Part shown: positions 1 to 6,497 of the stretch, piece after piece | Position numbering within the stretch: position 1 is the first letter of the stretch | How the letters are laid out: every line of letters begins with the position of its first letter | Translations under genes and position numbers: made by a program | Origin: CAZTTG01 sp964615935 | GTDB taxonomy: Bacteria > Planctomycetota > UBA1135 > GCA-002686595 | DNA length: 8,765 nt | Assembly: GCA_964615935.1 (NCBI GenBank) | Contig: CAZTTG010000155.1 | Span: 1 to 8,765 of the forward strand | Direction: 5' to 3' | The notes under the pieces: model-generated | Database searches by the model: none | What the model was told of the DNA's origin: nothing | What the model saw: only the letters and a program-made list of their open reading frames with translations

Positions 1-121
<121 letters not shown>

Positions 122-272
122 GGCGGGAGTCCGCGGGCGCGCGGTCCATCGGGCCTCGGGGGTCGCTCCCCAGGCTACCCCGGACCAGCGGAAAAGGGCA
201 GCCAATCGCCGGCCCCGCGCTCCTCCCCCTCGAGCGAGGTACAGGGGAAGCGCGCGCGCTTGCGAAGGTCCG

Positions 273-291
273 CCCCGGCGAAATGCCGGGG
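273..291. other. Small perfect hairpin in intergenic region
   Basis: CCCCGGC (273-279) and GCCGGGG (285-291) are perfectly complementary around a GAAAT loop, giving a 7-base-pair GC-only stem. It lies about 150 bases upstream of the minus-strand lipoprotein start, so it could be part of that gene's leader RNA. Short GC stems occur by chance in DNA this GC-rich, so significance is uncertain. Confidence 0.3.
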
Positions 292-655
292 GAATGTCGT
301 TCACTGCGCCGGTGTGAATCACATCGCCGCCGACGAGGGGAAAGGAGACTCTCGCAGCCGGGGTAAAGCAGATTGCTCGAGGCATTCGAACGCGGTTTCC
401 GGGGACGAATATAAGTCGCGAATTCCGGCTCCAGAGTGGCGCAAAACCCCAAGAATCGACTCGCCGCCACCACCCTTTCGCAGAGCCGGAGCGAGGCGAT
501 TCGGCCGCATGGTCCCGGCGCTCGCACCGAGCTTCGACCGCCGGTCGCCGCATTCGCGGCGAGTTCCGATCACCGGTGGAGCGGCGCACCCCCCGGCCTC
601 TCACTCCCGCGATCCGCGGCCGGTTCCATGCGAGCCGGCCGCCGGAAGAAACCCC

Positions 656-660
656 AGGAG
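656..660 (+). promoter_or_regulatory. Shine-Dalgarno that fixes the start of the beta-helix gene
   Basis: AGGAG at 656-660 stands 5 bases before the ATG at 666. The same frame is open from an ATG at 576, but translation from there would put 30 Arg/Pro-rich residues ahead of the signal peptide. The good ribosome site together with the signal peptide that begins immediately after it decides for 666. Confidence 0.75.
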
Positions 661-665
661 ACGCA

Positions 666-2597
666 ATGCGACAAGAACACCACAGCAGACTCCTCGCCGC
701 CGCGGCCGTCGCCGCGGCGCTCACCATGACATGCGCCTCCCCGGCCCGGGCACAGATGTCCGGCCCGGGCGGCACCGGAACGACCACGCCACCCGTGGTG
801 GGAGGAGCCCCCTTCGTCGAGGCCTGGGTCGATCCCTACATGGGGAGCGACGCCGCCGGGGCGGTGGGATGCCCCGACATGCCCTACCGGACGATCCAGG
901 CCGCGATCTGGGCGGTCTGGGGCTCGGCCTGGATCGAGACGCCCGGCCTGGTCCACGCCAACCCGGGCATCTACGGCCCCGCCTCGGTCGGGGGGAACGG
1001 CGAGGTCTTCCCGATCGAGATGGAGGACTACGTGCACGTGCAGGGCGTCGGCGCCAAGCGCTGCATCATCCGCGGCGACGGCACCCAGACGACTGAGGTC
1101 CGTTACCCCGTCGGCGGCCCCGCCGGCGTGGACGGCGTGACCCTCGACAAGGAGGTGCTGGTCAGCTTCATCTGGTCCTACGACGGGGAGGACGAGGCCA
1201 TGATCGACGGCTTCACCTTCCAGGGTGGAGACGTGCAGGTCTACGACGTGCGGGAGGCCCCCCTGGGCGGCCGCGTGTCCAACTGCGTGTTCGACATGCT
1301 CCACATGAGCGATGCCGACGTGCCCGGGCCCGACTTCGGGGTCCTGATGGTGAGCGAGTACGACTGGAATGCGGGGGGCTACAAGGAGAACCTGATGCAC
1401 ATCCTGAACAACACCTTCATCCAGGGCTGGATGTCGCCCACCGGCGAGATCACCGCCAAGCCGGAGGCCGTCGGGATCTGCGACGTGAACTACCCCTTCA
1501 GCGAGTACGCCCCCTGGGGCAACGATCCCAACCCGGAGCTCCGCGGGGTGGGCTCGCCCAATGTTCAGAACAACCTCTTCCGCTACGCCGAGACGGCGCG
1601 GACGCCCATGATCGGCCTGGACCTGACCGACGTGACGGTCTCGGTGGGCTCGGCCACCGGCCCCTCCAACGCCTTCGACCCGAGCCTCCCGGGCACCGTG
1701 CCCGGCGAGCGGGACATCACCGGACTCTTCTGCTCCCGCGTCATCGGCGGCCCCCTGCCGGCCCCGGCGGTCAATCCCATCCCGGGGGCCGGCGGCACGG
1801 ATCCGGCCTTCGTGGGCGAGCTCCTGAGCAGCGCCTACGGGCAGGGCATGTCCGTCAGCCGCGACTGGCGCATCCTGCCGGACTCCATCCTGGTCGACGC
1901 CGGCATCGGCCCCGATTCCTACGGCACGCTGACGGCCGGCAACGGGAGGACCTACGACGAGCCGTCCCTCGCGCCGGAGAGCAGCTTCGACTTCGACGGG
2001 GAGGTCTACGGCAACGTGCGGATCGCGGGCGACGCGCCCGACATCGGCTTCGACGAGACCTCCCGGATGATCCACATCGGCGGCTACGGGAACGACACCC
2101 GGACCTACGGCCTGGGGTGCCCCATCGGCTGCGGCACCACGCCCGGGCAGATGGTCCGGGGCATGATCTTCCCCAACCCCGGGACCTACACCCTGGTGCG
2201 CACCCGCACCCGGATGGGGCCCACCGGCTATACGGGCCCCTTCATCAACCCGGGGGGCTTCTACTGGGCGTACTCGACCCAGTTCGGGACGCTGGTCCCC
2301 CCCTTCTTCTTCCCGGTCTACGGCTGGGTCTGGATCCAGTTCCCGCCCAACTTCATCCGGCCGACCATCACCTTCGACCAGCCGGTGGTGGGCGCGCCGG
2401 TGAACGCGGTGAGCGGCTACAGCCCGCCCACCGATCCGGGCTCGTGGCACTCCTTCGGGCTGGCGGTCGAGGCGGCCAGCCTGCTCAACCTCCCGGGCTA
2501 CTGCATCTACCTGAACGAGCAGGCCCTGTTCACGCCCGACGGCGGCGAGGCGATGCTCACCAACCTGCAGTGCGCCTACAACGGTTGGATGCCGTGA
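666..2597 (+). CDS. Secreted right-handed beta-helix (pectin lyase-like, DUF1565-type) protein with Cys/Gly C-terminal module
   Basis: The product is 643 residues. Residues 1-29 form a Sec signal peptide: a charged MRQEHHSR start, an Ala/Val/Leu core and an ARA|Q cleavage site at 29/30, so the protein is exported. Residues about 54-83 carry the pattern typical of DUF1565-like beta-helix N-caps: Asp-Pro-Tyr, a GSD turn, then P-Y-R-T-I-Q-A-A-I. The middle, to about residue 470, is rich in short Val/Ile strands and NN turns such as LNNTFIQG and NVQNNLF, as expected for stacked helix rungs. From about residue 478 a separate module begins with YGLGCPIGCG. It is rich in Gly, Pro, Tyr and Trp and ends in LQCAYNGWMP. 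I recall similar C-terminal modules beginning YG.GC in planctomycete secreted proteins, but cannot verify this. No catalytic residues for a polysaccharide lyase can be identified, so carbohydrate binding or a structural surface role is as likely as enzymatic activity. The gene appears to stand alone and runs convergent to pus10, with a hairpin between them. Confidence 0.85.
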   Translation: MRQEHHSRLLAAAAVAAALTMTCASPARAQMSGPGGTGTTTPPVVGGAPFVEAWVDPYMGSDAAGAVGCPDMPYRTIQAAIWAVWGSAWIETPGLVHANPGIYGPASVGGNGEVFPIEMEDYVHVQGVGAKRCIIRGDGTQTTEVRYPVGGPAGVDGVTLDKEVLVSFIWSYDGEDEAMIDGFTFQGGDVQVYDVREAPLGGRVSNCVFDMLHMSDADVPGPDFGVLMVSEYDWNAGGYKENLMHILNNTFIQGWMSPTGEITAKPEAVGICDVNYPFSEYAPWGNDPNPELRGVGSPNVQNNLFRYAETARTPMIGLDLTDVTVSVGSATGPSNAFDPSLPGTVPGERDITGLFCSRVIGGPLPAPAVNPIPGAGGTDPAFVGELLSSAYGQGMSVSRDWRILPDSILVDAGIGPDSYGTLTAGNGRTYDEPSLAPESSFDFDGEVYGNVRIAGDAPDIGFDETSRMIHIGGYGNDTRTYGLGCPIGCGTTPGQMVRGMIFPNPGTYTLVRTRTRMGPTGYTGPFINPGGFYWAYSTQFGTLVPPFFFPVYGWVWIQFPPNFIRPTITFDQPVVGAPVNAVSGYSPPTDPGSWHSFGLAVEAASLLNLPGYCIYLNEQALFTPDGGEAMLTNLQCAYNGWMP

Positions 2598-2643
2598 TCC
2601 CAGATCCCCAGATCCACGGGGCGGCGGCAGGGCCCCCTCGGAT

Positions 2644-2677
2644 CCGGCGCCTCGCGCCCCTGGGCGCGGGGCGCCGG
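2644..2677. terminator. Strong hairpin between convergent genes, probable bidirectional terminator
   Basis: Bases 2644-2659 pair with 2662-2677 over as many as 16 positions, all Watson-Crick except one T-G wobble at 2652/2669. In a real RNA the innermost pair opens to give a four-base loop. The hairpin lies 46 bases after the stop of the beta-helix gene and just 4 bases beyond the stop of the convergent pus10 gene, so one structure could stop both transcripts. In the minus-strand transcript the wobble becomes an A-C mismatch, so it should be slightly better in the rightward direction. No T tract follows on either side, which is common for hairpin terminators in very GC-rich genomes but leaves Rho-independent action unproven. 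Confidence 0.65.
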
Positions 2678-2681
2678 TCTC

Positions 2682-3497
2682 TCAGCGATCCAGCCGCACA
2701 GCCTGGTCGGACTCCGACGGGCGGTTCCCCTCCTCGTCGAGGATCTCCATCACGTCCAGCTCCACGCATTCGCAGCTCACCCCCAGGAGCTGGTCCAGGG
2801 AGGGCGAGGTCCGCCCTCCCAGTCCGCTGACCGCCTCCTTGACGTAGGTGCCGTGCTGGGCGCGCAGGACGATCATCCACTCGTCGCCCTCCGCCGGCTC
2901 GATGGAGTCGATCGCCATCCAGCGCTCGCGCTCGAGCATGGCGCGCCGGTGGGCGACGCGGTCGGGGGTGCGCTGCACCAGGGCCAGCCGCCGCCCCACC
3001 ACCTCGGCCAGGGTCTCGGGCGAGGGGGTGGCGCCCAGCCGCACGCGCGCCCGATACTCCTTGGCGCGCCGGGTCTCCTTGAGGACCACCACCCGGGCCT
3101 TCTCGCTCCAGTGCAGGCCCTGCACCTCCAGCCGGCCGGAGTTGCGCCGGTTGATCTCGGCCTCCAGCTCGGCCAGGTCCACGTCGAAGATCTTGGGGGC
3201 GATCATCTCCAGCACGAAGGGGCGGCCCTCCCCGAGCATGCGCACGTTGACGTCCTCGCGGCCCGCCCCGTGGAACTTGTTCTTGCGGGTCTTGAAGCGC
3301 GGGCCCGCCACCCAGCCGACCAGCTCCTGGACGGAGTCGCGCGTCAGCTTGCCGAAGCCCTCGCAGCGCTCGCACTTCTTGCGGCGCCGGGGATGGCCCT
3401 TGCACTCGGGACACCAGAAGACCGTCTGCGGCAGGTCGCGCGACAGCTTGCGGTAGCGTCCCTCGATGTAGACCCGGGTAGGGGGCGGTCGATTCAT
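2682..3497 (-). CDS. pus10: tRNA pseudouridine synthase, Pus10 family, short form without N-terminal THUMP region
   Basis: The 271-residue product matches the catalytic half of Pus10, the enzyme that makes pseudouridine 54 and/or 55 in the T-arm of archaeal and eukaryotic tRNA. Visible family signatures in order: Y-I-E-G-R-Y-R-K-L-S-R-D-L-P-Q-T (10-25); a CPEC/CERC four-cysteine knuckle (Cys29, 32, 42, 45), placed as I recall it in archaeal Pus10 and absent there in human PUS10; SVQEL; HGAGREDVNVRMLGEGRPFV (76-95) with presumed catalytic Asp82 in GRED; the pseudouridine-synthase Tyr in KEYRARV (Tyr148); QRTPDRVAHRR (175-185); and HGTYVKE with GRTSPS followed by ELDV near the C-terminus. The usual second Asp of GREDVDV is Asn84 here. 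Archaeal Pus10 has a further N-terminal region of roughly 150-200 residues with a THUMP fold. It is absent, and the ATG at 3497 sits directly before the first conserved block. The frame stays open upstream, but that extension overlaps the opposite-strand glycosyltransferase and is Arg/Pro-rich, so I reject it. The ribosome site is weak. Family assignment is strong; tRNA specificity in this host is inference. Confidence 0.92.
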   Translation of the reverse strand: MNRPPPTRVYIEGRYRKLSRDLPQTVFWCPECKGHPRRRKKCERCEGFGKLTRDSVQELVGWVAGPRFKTRKNKFHGAGREDVNVRMLGEGRPFVLEMIAPKIFDVDLAELEAEINRRNSGRLEVQGLHWSEKARVVVLKETRRAKEYRARVRLGATPSPETLAEVVGRRLALVQRTPDRVAHRRAMLERERWMAIDSIEPAEGDEWMIVLRAQHGTYVKEAVSGLGGRTSPSLDQLLGVSCECVELDVMEILDEEGNRPSESDQAVRLDR

Positions 3498-3677
3498 GGT
3501 CTCGTGCAGCCTGTCTCGGCGACGGTCGGGGGCTCGCGGGGCGAGCGTGGAGCGAGTCCCCTCGGCGGCGGGCGGCGCGGCGGCCGGCCGTGGGCACAGG
3601 ATAGCCGCCCGACGCGGCCCCGGCTCCCCCCCACCCGGAAGTAGGAGCGACCGCGGCCATCCCGAAGGAGCGCCGAG

Positions 3678-3706
3678 TTGCCGCCCTGGCGAGGGGCAAG
3701 TATGTT
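3678..3706 (+). promoter_or_regulatory. Sigma70-like promoter for the glycosyltransferase gene
   Basis: TTGCCG at 3678-3683 (four of six matches to TTGACA) and TATGTT at 3701-3706 (four of six to TATAAT) are separated by exactly 17 bases. Transcription would begin near 3713, about 49 bases before the ATG at 3762. The leader would be almost purely C/T with no Shine-Dalgarno. The same bases can be misread as starts, since TTG at 3678 follows AAGGAG and ATG at 3702 follows GAGGGG. Reading them as promoter boxes explains why the codons between 3702 and 3762 lack the G/C third-position bias of the gene. Confidence 0.45.
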
Positions 3707-3761
3707 TGGGTGGCCTGGCCCCCTCCCGTCTCCCCCCTCCCCTCCAGGGCTCCCTCCCCCG

Positions 3762-4553
3762 ATGACCGAGTCCCACCGCGTGGACGAAAGCCCCGAGGCA
3801 CCGCCGGAATCGGGTGGCGGCGGACGGCCTCGGATCGTCTGCACCCTGCCCACCTACGAGGAGGCGGACAACATCCTGCCCCTCTGCCGGGAGCTCCTGT
3901 CGCTCTCGGACGACCTGCAGGTGCTGGTGATCGACGATGACTCGCCCGACGGCACCTGGAAGCTGGTGCAGCGGGAGGCCGAGGGGGAGCCGCGGCTGCA
4001 CCTCCTGCACCGGACCGCGGATCGGGGTCGCGGCTCCGCCGGGCGCGAGGGCTTCGTGCGGGCCCTGCAGATGGGGGCCGAGGTCGTGGTCGAGATGGAC
4101 GCCGACTACTCCCACCATCCGCGCTACGTCCCCCAGCTGATCGAGCGCCTGGAGCGCGAGGGCCACGAGGTCGGCCTGGTGCTCGGCTCGCGGGGCGTGG
4201 ACGGGGGCCAGGACGCCCACCGCGGCCTGGCGCGCCAGTGGATCACGGTCCTGGCCAACGGCTACATCCGGCTGCTGCTGGGCCTCTCGGTGCGCGACTG
4301 CAACTCCGGCTTCCGGTGCTGGCGCCGGAGCACGCTGGAGGCCATCCGGGTGGAGGACACCTTCTCCCCGGGCCCGGCCATCGTCCAGGAGCTCCTGTAC
4401 AAGACCGCCCGGGCGGGCATCGGCATCGCCGAGGTGCCCATCGAGTTCCTGAACCGCGCCGCCGGCGACTCCACCCTGAACCTGCGCACCCTGCTGCAGG
4501 GCTACACCGCGGTGCTCAGGCTGCGCTGGCTGTCGGCCATCGGACGGCTGTAG
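3762..4553 (+). CDS. DPM1-like polyprenyl-phosphate sugar transferase (GT2 family)
   Basis: The 263-residue product is a GT-A fold family 2 glycosyltransferase resembling dolichol/polyprenol-phosphate mannosyltransferase, which moves a sugar from a nucleotide donor to a membrane polyprenyl phosphate on the cytoplasmic face. Motifs: TLPTYEEADNI (28-38) opens the domain; VIDDDSPDGT (56-65) is the family's first Asp cluster; MDADYSHHP (112-120) carries the metal-binding DAD; GSRGVDGG (142-149); DCNSGFR (179-185); and VPIEFLNR followed by GDST (225-238), the VPI-F-R-GxS signature. It ends right after the catalytic domain with no C-terminal membrane helices, like the short DPM1 form, so it may need a partner or bind the membrane peripherally. 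Starts further upstream (TTG 3678, ATG 3702) have good ribosome sites but would add a low-complexity Pro-rich leader and coincide with a promoter-like pair, so I prefer 3762, which already gives 21 residues before the domain. The donor sugar cannot be read from sequence. Confidence 0.88.
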   Translation: MTESHRVDESPEAPPESGGGGRPRIVCTLPTYEEADNILPLCRELLSLSDDLQVLVIDDDSPDGTWKLVQREAEGEPRLHLLHRTADRGRGSAGREGFVRALQMGAEVVVEMDADYSHHPRYVPQLIERLEREGHEVGLVLGSRGVDGGQDAHRGLARQWITVLANGYIRLLLGLSVRDCNSGFRCWRRSTLEAIRVEDTFSPGPAIVQELLYKTARAGIGIAEVPIEFLNRAAGDSTLNLRTLLQGYTAVLRLRWLSAIGRL

Positions 4554-4559
4554 GGCGCC

Positions 4560-4573
4560 GCCCCGGGAGGGGC
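4560..4573. terminator. Compact hairpin between convergent genes
   Basis: GCCCC (4560-4564) pairs with GGGGC (4569-4573) around a GGGA loop, which fits the stable GNRA tetraloop class. It fills most of the 19-base gap between the stop of the glycosyltransferase (4551-4553) and the stop of the opposing methyltransferase (4573-4575), and touches the latter. The stem is only five pairs with no T tract, so it is a weak terminator candidate, supported by its position and by a similar GGGA-looped hairpin at the right end of the window. Confidence 0.35.
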
Positions 4574-5562
4574 TACCCGGGCCGACGGACCAGGACGCGC
4601 AGCCGCGCCGGCGGCGCCAGGCGCAGCCGCATCAGGAGGTCCACCGCGCGGAAGGCCCCGCGCAGGAAGCGCTCCCTCGCGCCGGGCCTCTCGATCTTGA
4701 ATAGGTGGGCCGGCAGGGGCACCGAGCCCCGGGCGCCGACCAGCTCGAATCCCGCCGCGCGCACCAGGCGCAGCAGGGTCGGGCGGTCGAACTCGAGGAT
4801 GTGGTAGGGAGGAGAGCCGCCGTCGCCCTCGGCGTCGAACTTGAGCAGCTTCAGGAGCGGGCGCCCCAGGAGGCGCCGGGGGATCAGGCGCTGCGCGCGG
4901 AGCAGGCCGCGGTACCAGGCCGAGTTCACGTAGGAGGGCACGACCAGGAGCAGGTGACCGCCCGGGCGCAGGAGCTCGCGCAGCCGCCGCAGGACCTCCA
5001 GCGGATCGGTGGTGTGCTCGAGCACGTTGTCGGCCACGGCCAGGTCGAAGCTGGCCGCCGGGAAGGGTGCGTCCTCGAGCTGGCCGCGGAACACGTCCAG
5101 GCCCAGCTCCTCCACCGAGAAGCGCCAGGCGGGCTCGGAGAGCTCCACGCCGCGCGCCCGCAGGCCGCGGCGCCGGGCCGCCTCCAGGAGGAAGCCGCCG
5201 GCCGACCCCAGCTCGAGGAGGTCCCCGCCGGCCTCCCGCCCGGTCTCCCGCTGGAGCTCGGCCACCTGCCCGTCGTAGAGGGCCAGGAGCTCCTCCTGCC
5301 GCTCGAAGTAGCATTCCGTCTCGACCCCCAGGTTGTAGCCCTCGGTGAAGTAGTCGGGGTCGTCGTACATGCGCGCCAGCGCGGCCTGGTCGGGGCGCGG
5401 ATCGACGTACACCAGGCCGCAGCGCGCGCAGCGCACCAGGTCGAAGGCCACCTCGGCGATCCGGTAGGCGCCCGCGCGGTAGGGGCGCGGGGCGTCCCCG
5501 CCGCAGGCGGCGCAGCGGACCCTCTCGACCCCCACCCGCGGCTCGGCGCTCTCCTCGCCCAT
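4573..5562 (-). CDS. SAM-dependent class I methyltransferase with N-terminal zinc-binding motif
   Basis: The 329-residue product has two parts. Residues 17-48 hold a CAACG...CARCG pair (Cys17/20 and Cys45/48) followed by LVYVDPRPD and a Tyr-rich stretch with YDDPDYF. This layout is common before SAM methyltransferase domains (Methyltransf_11/23 types) and probably binds zinc. The Rossmann-like domain follows: DLLELGSAGGFLLEA from 114 is motif I for SAM, GVELSE is the acidic end of the second strand, and DNVLEHTTDPLEVL then LRPGGHLLLVVPS are the family's later motifs. The C-terminal 100 residues include basic, Leu-rich stretches that may touch membrane or substrate. The substrate is unknown; relatives methylate sugars, lipids or quinones, and envelope glycan or lipid modification would suit the neighbourhood. 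The ATG at 5562 is preceded by AAGGG four bases upstream, overlapping a promoter-like box. A GTG seven codons earlier is possible but less likely. The frame upstream of that overlaps lgt and is not coding. Confidence 0.85.
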   Translation of the reverse strand: MGEESAEPRVGVERVRCAACGGDAPRPYRAGAYRIAEVAFDLVRCARCGLVYVDPRPDQAALARMYDDPDYFTEGYNLGVETECYFERQEELLALYDGQVAELQRETGREAGGDLLELGSAGGFLLEAARRRGLRARGVELSEPAWRFSVEELGLDVFRGQLEDAPFPAASFDLAVADNVLEHTTDPLEVLRRLRELLRPGGHLLLVVPSYVNSAWYRGLLRAQRLIPRRLLGRPLLKLLKFDAEGDGGSPPYHILEFDRPTLLRLVRAAGFELVGARGSVPLPAHLFKIERPGARERFLRGAFRAVDLLMRLRLAPPARLRVLVRRPG

Positions 5563-5568
5563 GGGACC

Positions 5569-5597
5569 CTTATTCACGCCCCGCGGCCGCAGGACAA
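5569..5597 (-). promoter_or_regulatory. Sigma70-like promoter abutting the methyltransferase start
   Basis: On the minus strand TTGTCC (5597-5592) and AATAAG (5574-5569) each match four of six consensus bases and are separated by exactly 17 bases. The -10 box ends only six bases before the ATG at 5562, so a start seven bases downstream would fall on the A of the start codon, giving a leaderless transcript. The tail of the box also provides the AAGGG that could act as a Shine-Dalgarno if transcription starts further upstream. Confidence 0.45.
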
Positions 5598-5599
5598 GC

Positions 5600-5628
5600 G
5601 TGGAATGGGAAACCTGTCGGACTACAAT
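5600..5628 (+). promoter_or_regulatory. Sigma70-like promoter just before lgt
   Basis: TACAAT at 5623-5628 matches five of six bases of the -10 consensus. A weak -35, GTGGAA at 5600-5605 (three of six), lies 17 bases upstream. The ATG of lgt is at 5638, nine bases after the box, so the predicted transcript would have a leader of zero to a few bases. This agrees with the absence of any Shine-Dalgarno before that ATG. Confidence 0.45.
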
Positions 5629-5637
5629 CGCGCCCGC

Positions 5638-6486
5638 ATGCACCCCGTCCTGTTCGAGATCCCGGGTCTGGGCTTCGAGCTGAGGAGCTTCGGGCCGATG
5701 GTGGCCCTGGGCTTCCTGCTGTGCTCCTGGGTCTTCGGGCGACTGGCCCGGCGCTACGACCCCGACACGGATCCCGAGCGCTGGGCCGAGCTGCCCATCT
5801 GGGTCCTGGTGGGGATCCTGGTGGGCGCGCGTCTGCTCTACGTGCTGATCGAGGTCCTGCGCGGCTCCGAGACGGGCAGCCACTTCCTCTCCGACCCCCT
5901 GCACGTGCTGGCCTTCTGGGAGGGCGGTCTGGTCATGTACGGCGGGTTCTTCGGGGGCATCCTGGCCGGTCTGTGGGGCTGCCGGCGGAACCGGATCCAG
6001 TACTCCCGGGCCCTCGATCTGGGGCTGGCCTCCTGCTTCTTCGGCCTCTTCGTGGGCCGCATCGGCTGCCTCCTGGTGGGCGACGACTACGGGAGCGTCG
6101 TGCCCGCGGGCCTGGCGGACTGGGGCCTGCCGATCGTCCTGCACGTCCCCGATCCGCTGCCGGAGGGGAGCCTCTTCGGCGAGCACAACGCCGGCCGGGC
6201 GCTGTACGCCACCCAGGTGTGGATGAGCCTGAACGGGCTGTGGATGGGATTCCTCGGCCTGTGGCTCCTGCGGCGCGAGCGCTACACGGGCTGGACCGCG
6301 CTGGTCCTGGTGGCGGTCTACGCGGTCATGCGCTTCCTGATCGAGCTGTTTCGCGGCGACGAGGTTCGGGGGGTGTGGTTCGGCGGCGCGATCTCGACCT
6401 CCCAGCTCATATCGATCGCGGCCGTGGTCGGGGTCCTGGTGATCTTGATCCGGAATCGGAGCCGGCGGGAGCCGGCGCCCGGTTGA
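5638..6486 (+). CDS. lgt: Prolipoprotein diacylglyceryl transferase family protein
   Basis: The 282-residue product is a multi-pass membrane protein of the Lgt family, which transfers diacylglyceryl from phosphatidylglycerol to the lipobox cysteine of prelipoproteins, the first step of lipoprotein maturation. It begins MHPVLFEIPG, the usual Lgt N-terminus, followed by about seven hydrophobic segments. Signatures: EGGLVMYGGFFGG (95-107); GRIGCLLVGDDYG (140-152), the Lgt signature with Arg141 at the place of E. coli Arg143; and MRFLIELFRGDE (231-242), the C-terminal Arg/Glu motif. It is divergent in places. The position of E. coli Glu151 is Asp149, and the usual HPTQLYE block reads YATQVWM (190-196), without the His-Pro and final Glu. 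It could be the housekeeping enzyme or a paralogue. An ATG at 5605 in frame would add eleven residues and is not supported by the family's N-terminus. The stop overlaps or lies 11 bases before the next gene, implying co-transcription. The two lipoproteins in the window are plausible substrates. Confidence 0.9.
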   Translation: MHPVLFEIPGLGFELRSFGPMVALGFLLCSWVFGRLARRYDPDTDPERWAELPIWVLVGILVGARLLYVLIEVLRGSETGSHFLSDPLHVLAFWEGGLVMYGGFFGGILAGLWGCRRNRIQYSRALDLGLASCFFGLFVGRIGCLLVGDDYGSVVPAGLADWGLPIVLHVPDPLPEGSLFGEHNAGRALYATQVWMSLNGLWMGFLGLWLLRRERYTGWTALVLVAVYAVMRFLIELFRGDEVRGVWFGGAISTSQLISIAAVVGVLVILIRNRSRREPAPG

Positions 6487-6497
6487 GAGCCGCGGCC

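Larger units (their letters stand above)
122..665. other. Divergent intergenic region, no convincing gene
   Basis: This 544-base stretch separates two divergently transcribed exported-protein genes. Open frames cross it on both strands, but their products are Arg/Pro-rich, match no family I know and lack the G/C third-position bias of the real genes, so I call none. It must hold the control regions of both neighbours. The only AT-rich island is around 408-421. It contains TATAAG at 410-415 on the plus strand, with a poor -35 candidate TTCGAA at 385-390 and a 19-base spacer. On the minus strand it contains TATATT at 413-408, with no good -35. Either would give an untranslated leader of about 250-280 bases, so promoter assignment here is weak. 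A small hairpin at 273-291 is listed separately. Confidence 0.5.

Noticed and set aside
319..573. 84-codon minus-strand frame in the first intergenic region
   Set aside because: No ribosome site, no recognisable motif, and its codon use does not show the G/C third-position pattern of real genes nearby.
570..2450. Long open frame on the minus strand opposite the beta-helix gene
   Set aside because: Its product is His/Val/Asp/Gly-rich low-complexity sequence without motifs; the opposite strand has a signal peptide, Shine-Dalgarno and family pattern. It is a by-product of strong G/C third-position bias.
2598..2620. Short CCAGATC tandem after the beta-helix gene
   Set aside because: Only two copies of a seven-base unit; too short to distinguish from chance.
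2557..3801. Second long minus-strand frame across pus10
   Set aside because: Arg/Gly/Pro-rich shadow of pus10 in another frame, with no recognisable domain.
3498..4220. Upstream extension of the pus10 frame on the minus strand
   Set aside because: It runs antisense through the glycosyltransferase and its promoter region, is Arg/Pro/Gly-rich and has no THUMP-like or Cys-pair features.
4705..5604. Plus-strand frame running into lgt from within the methyltransferase region
   Set aside because: Antisense to a well-motifed methyltransferase; Lgt proteins begin at the MHPVLFEIPG found at 5638.
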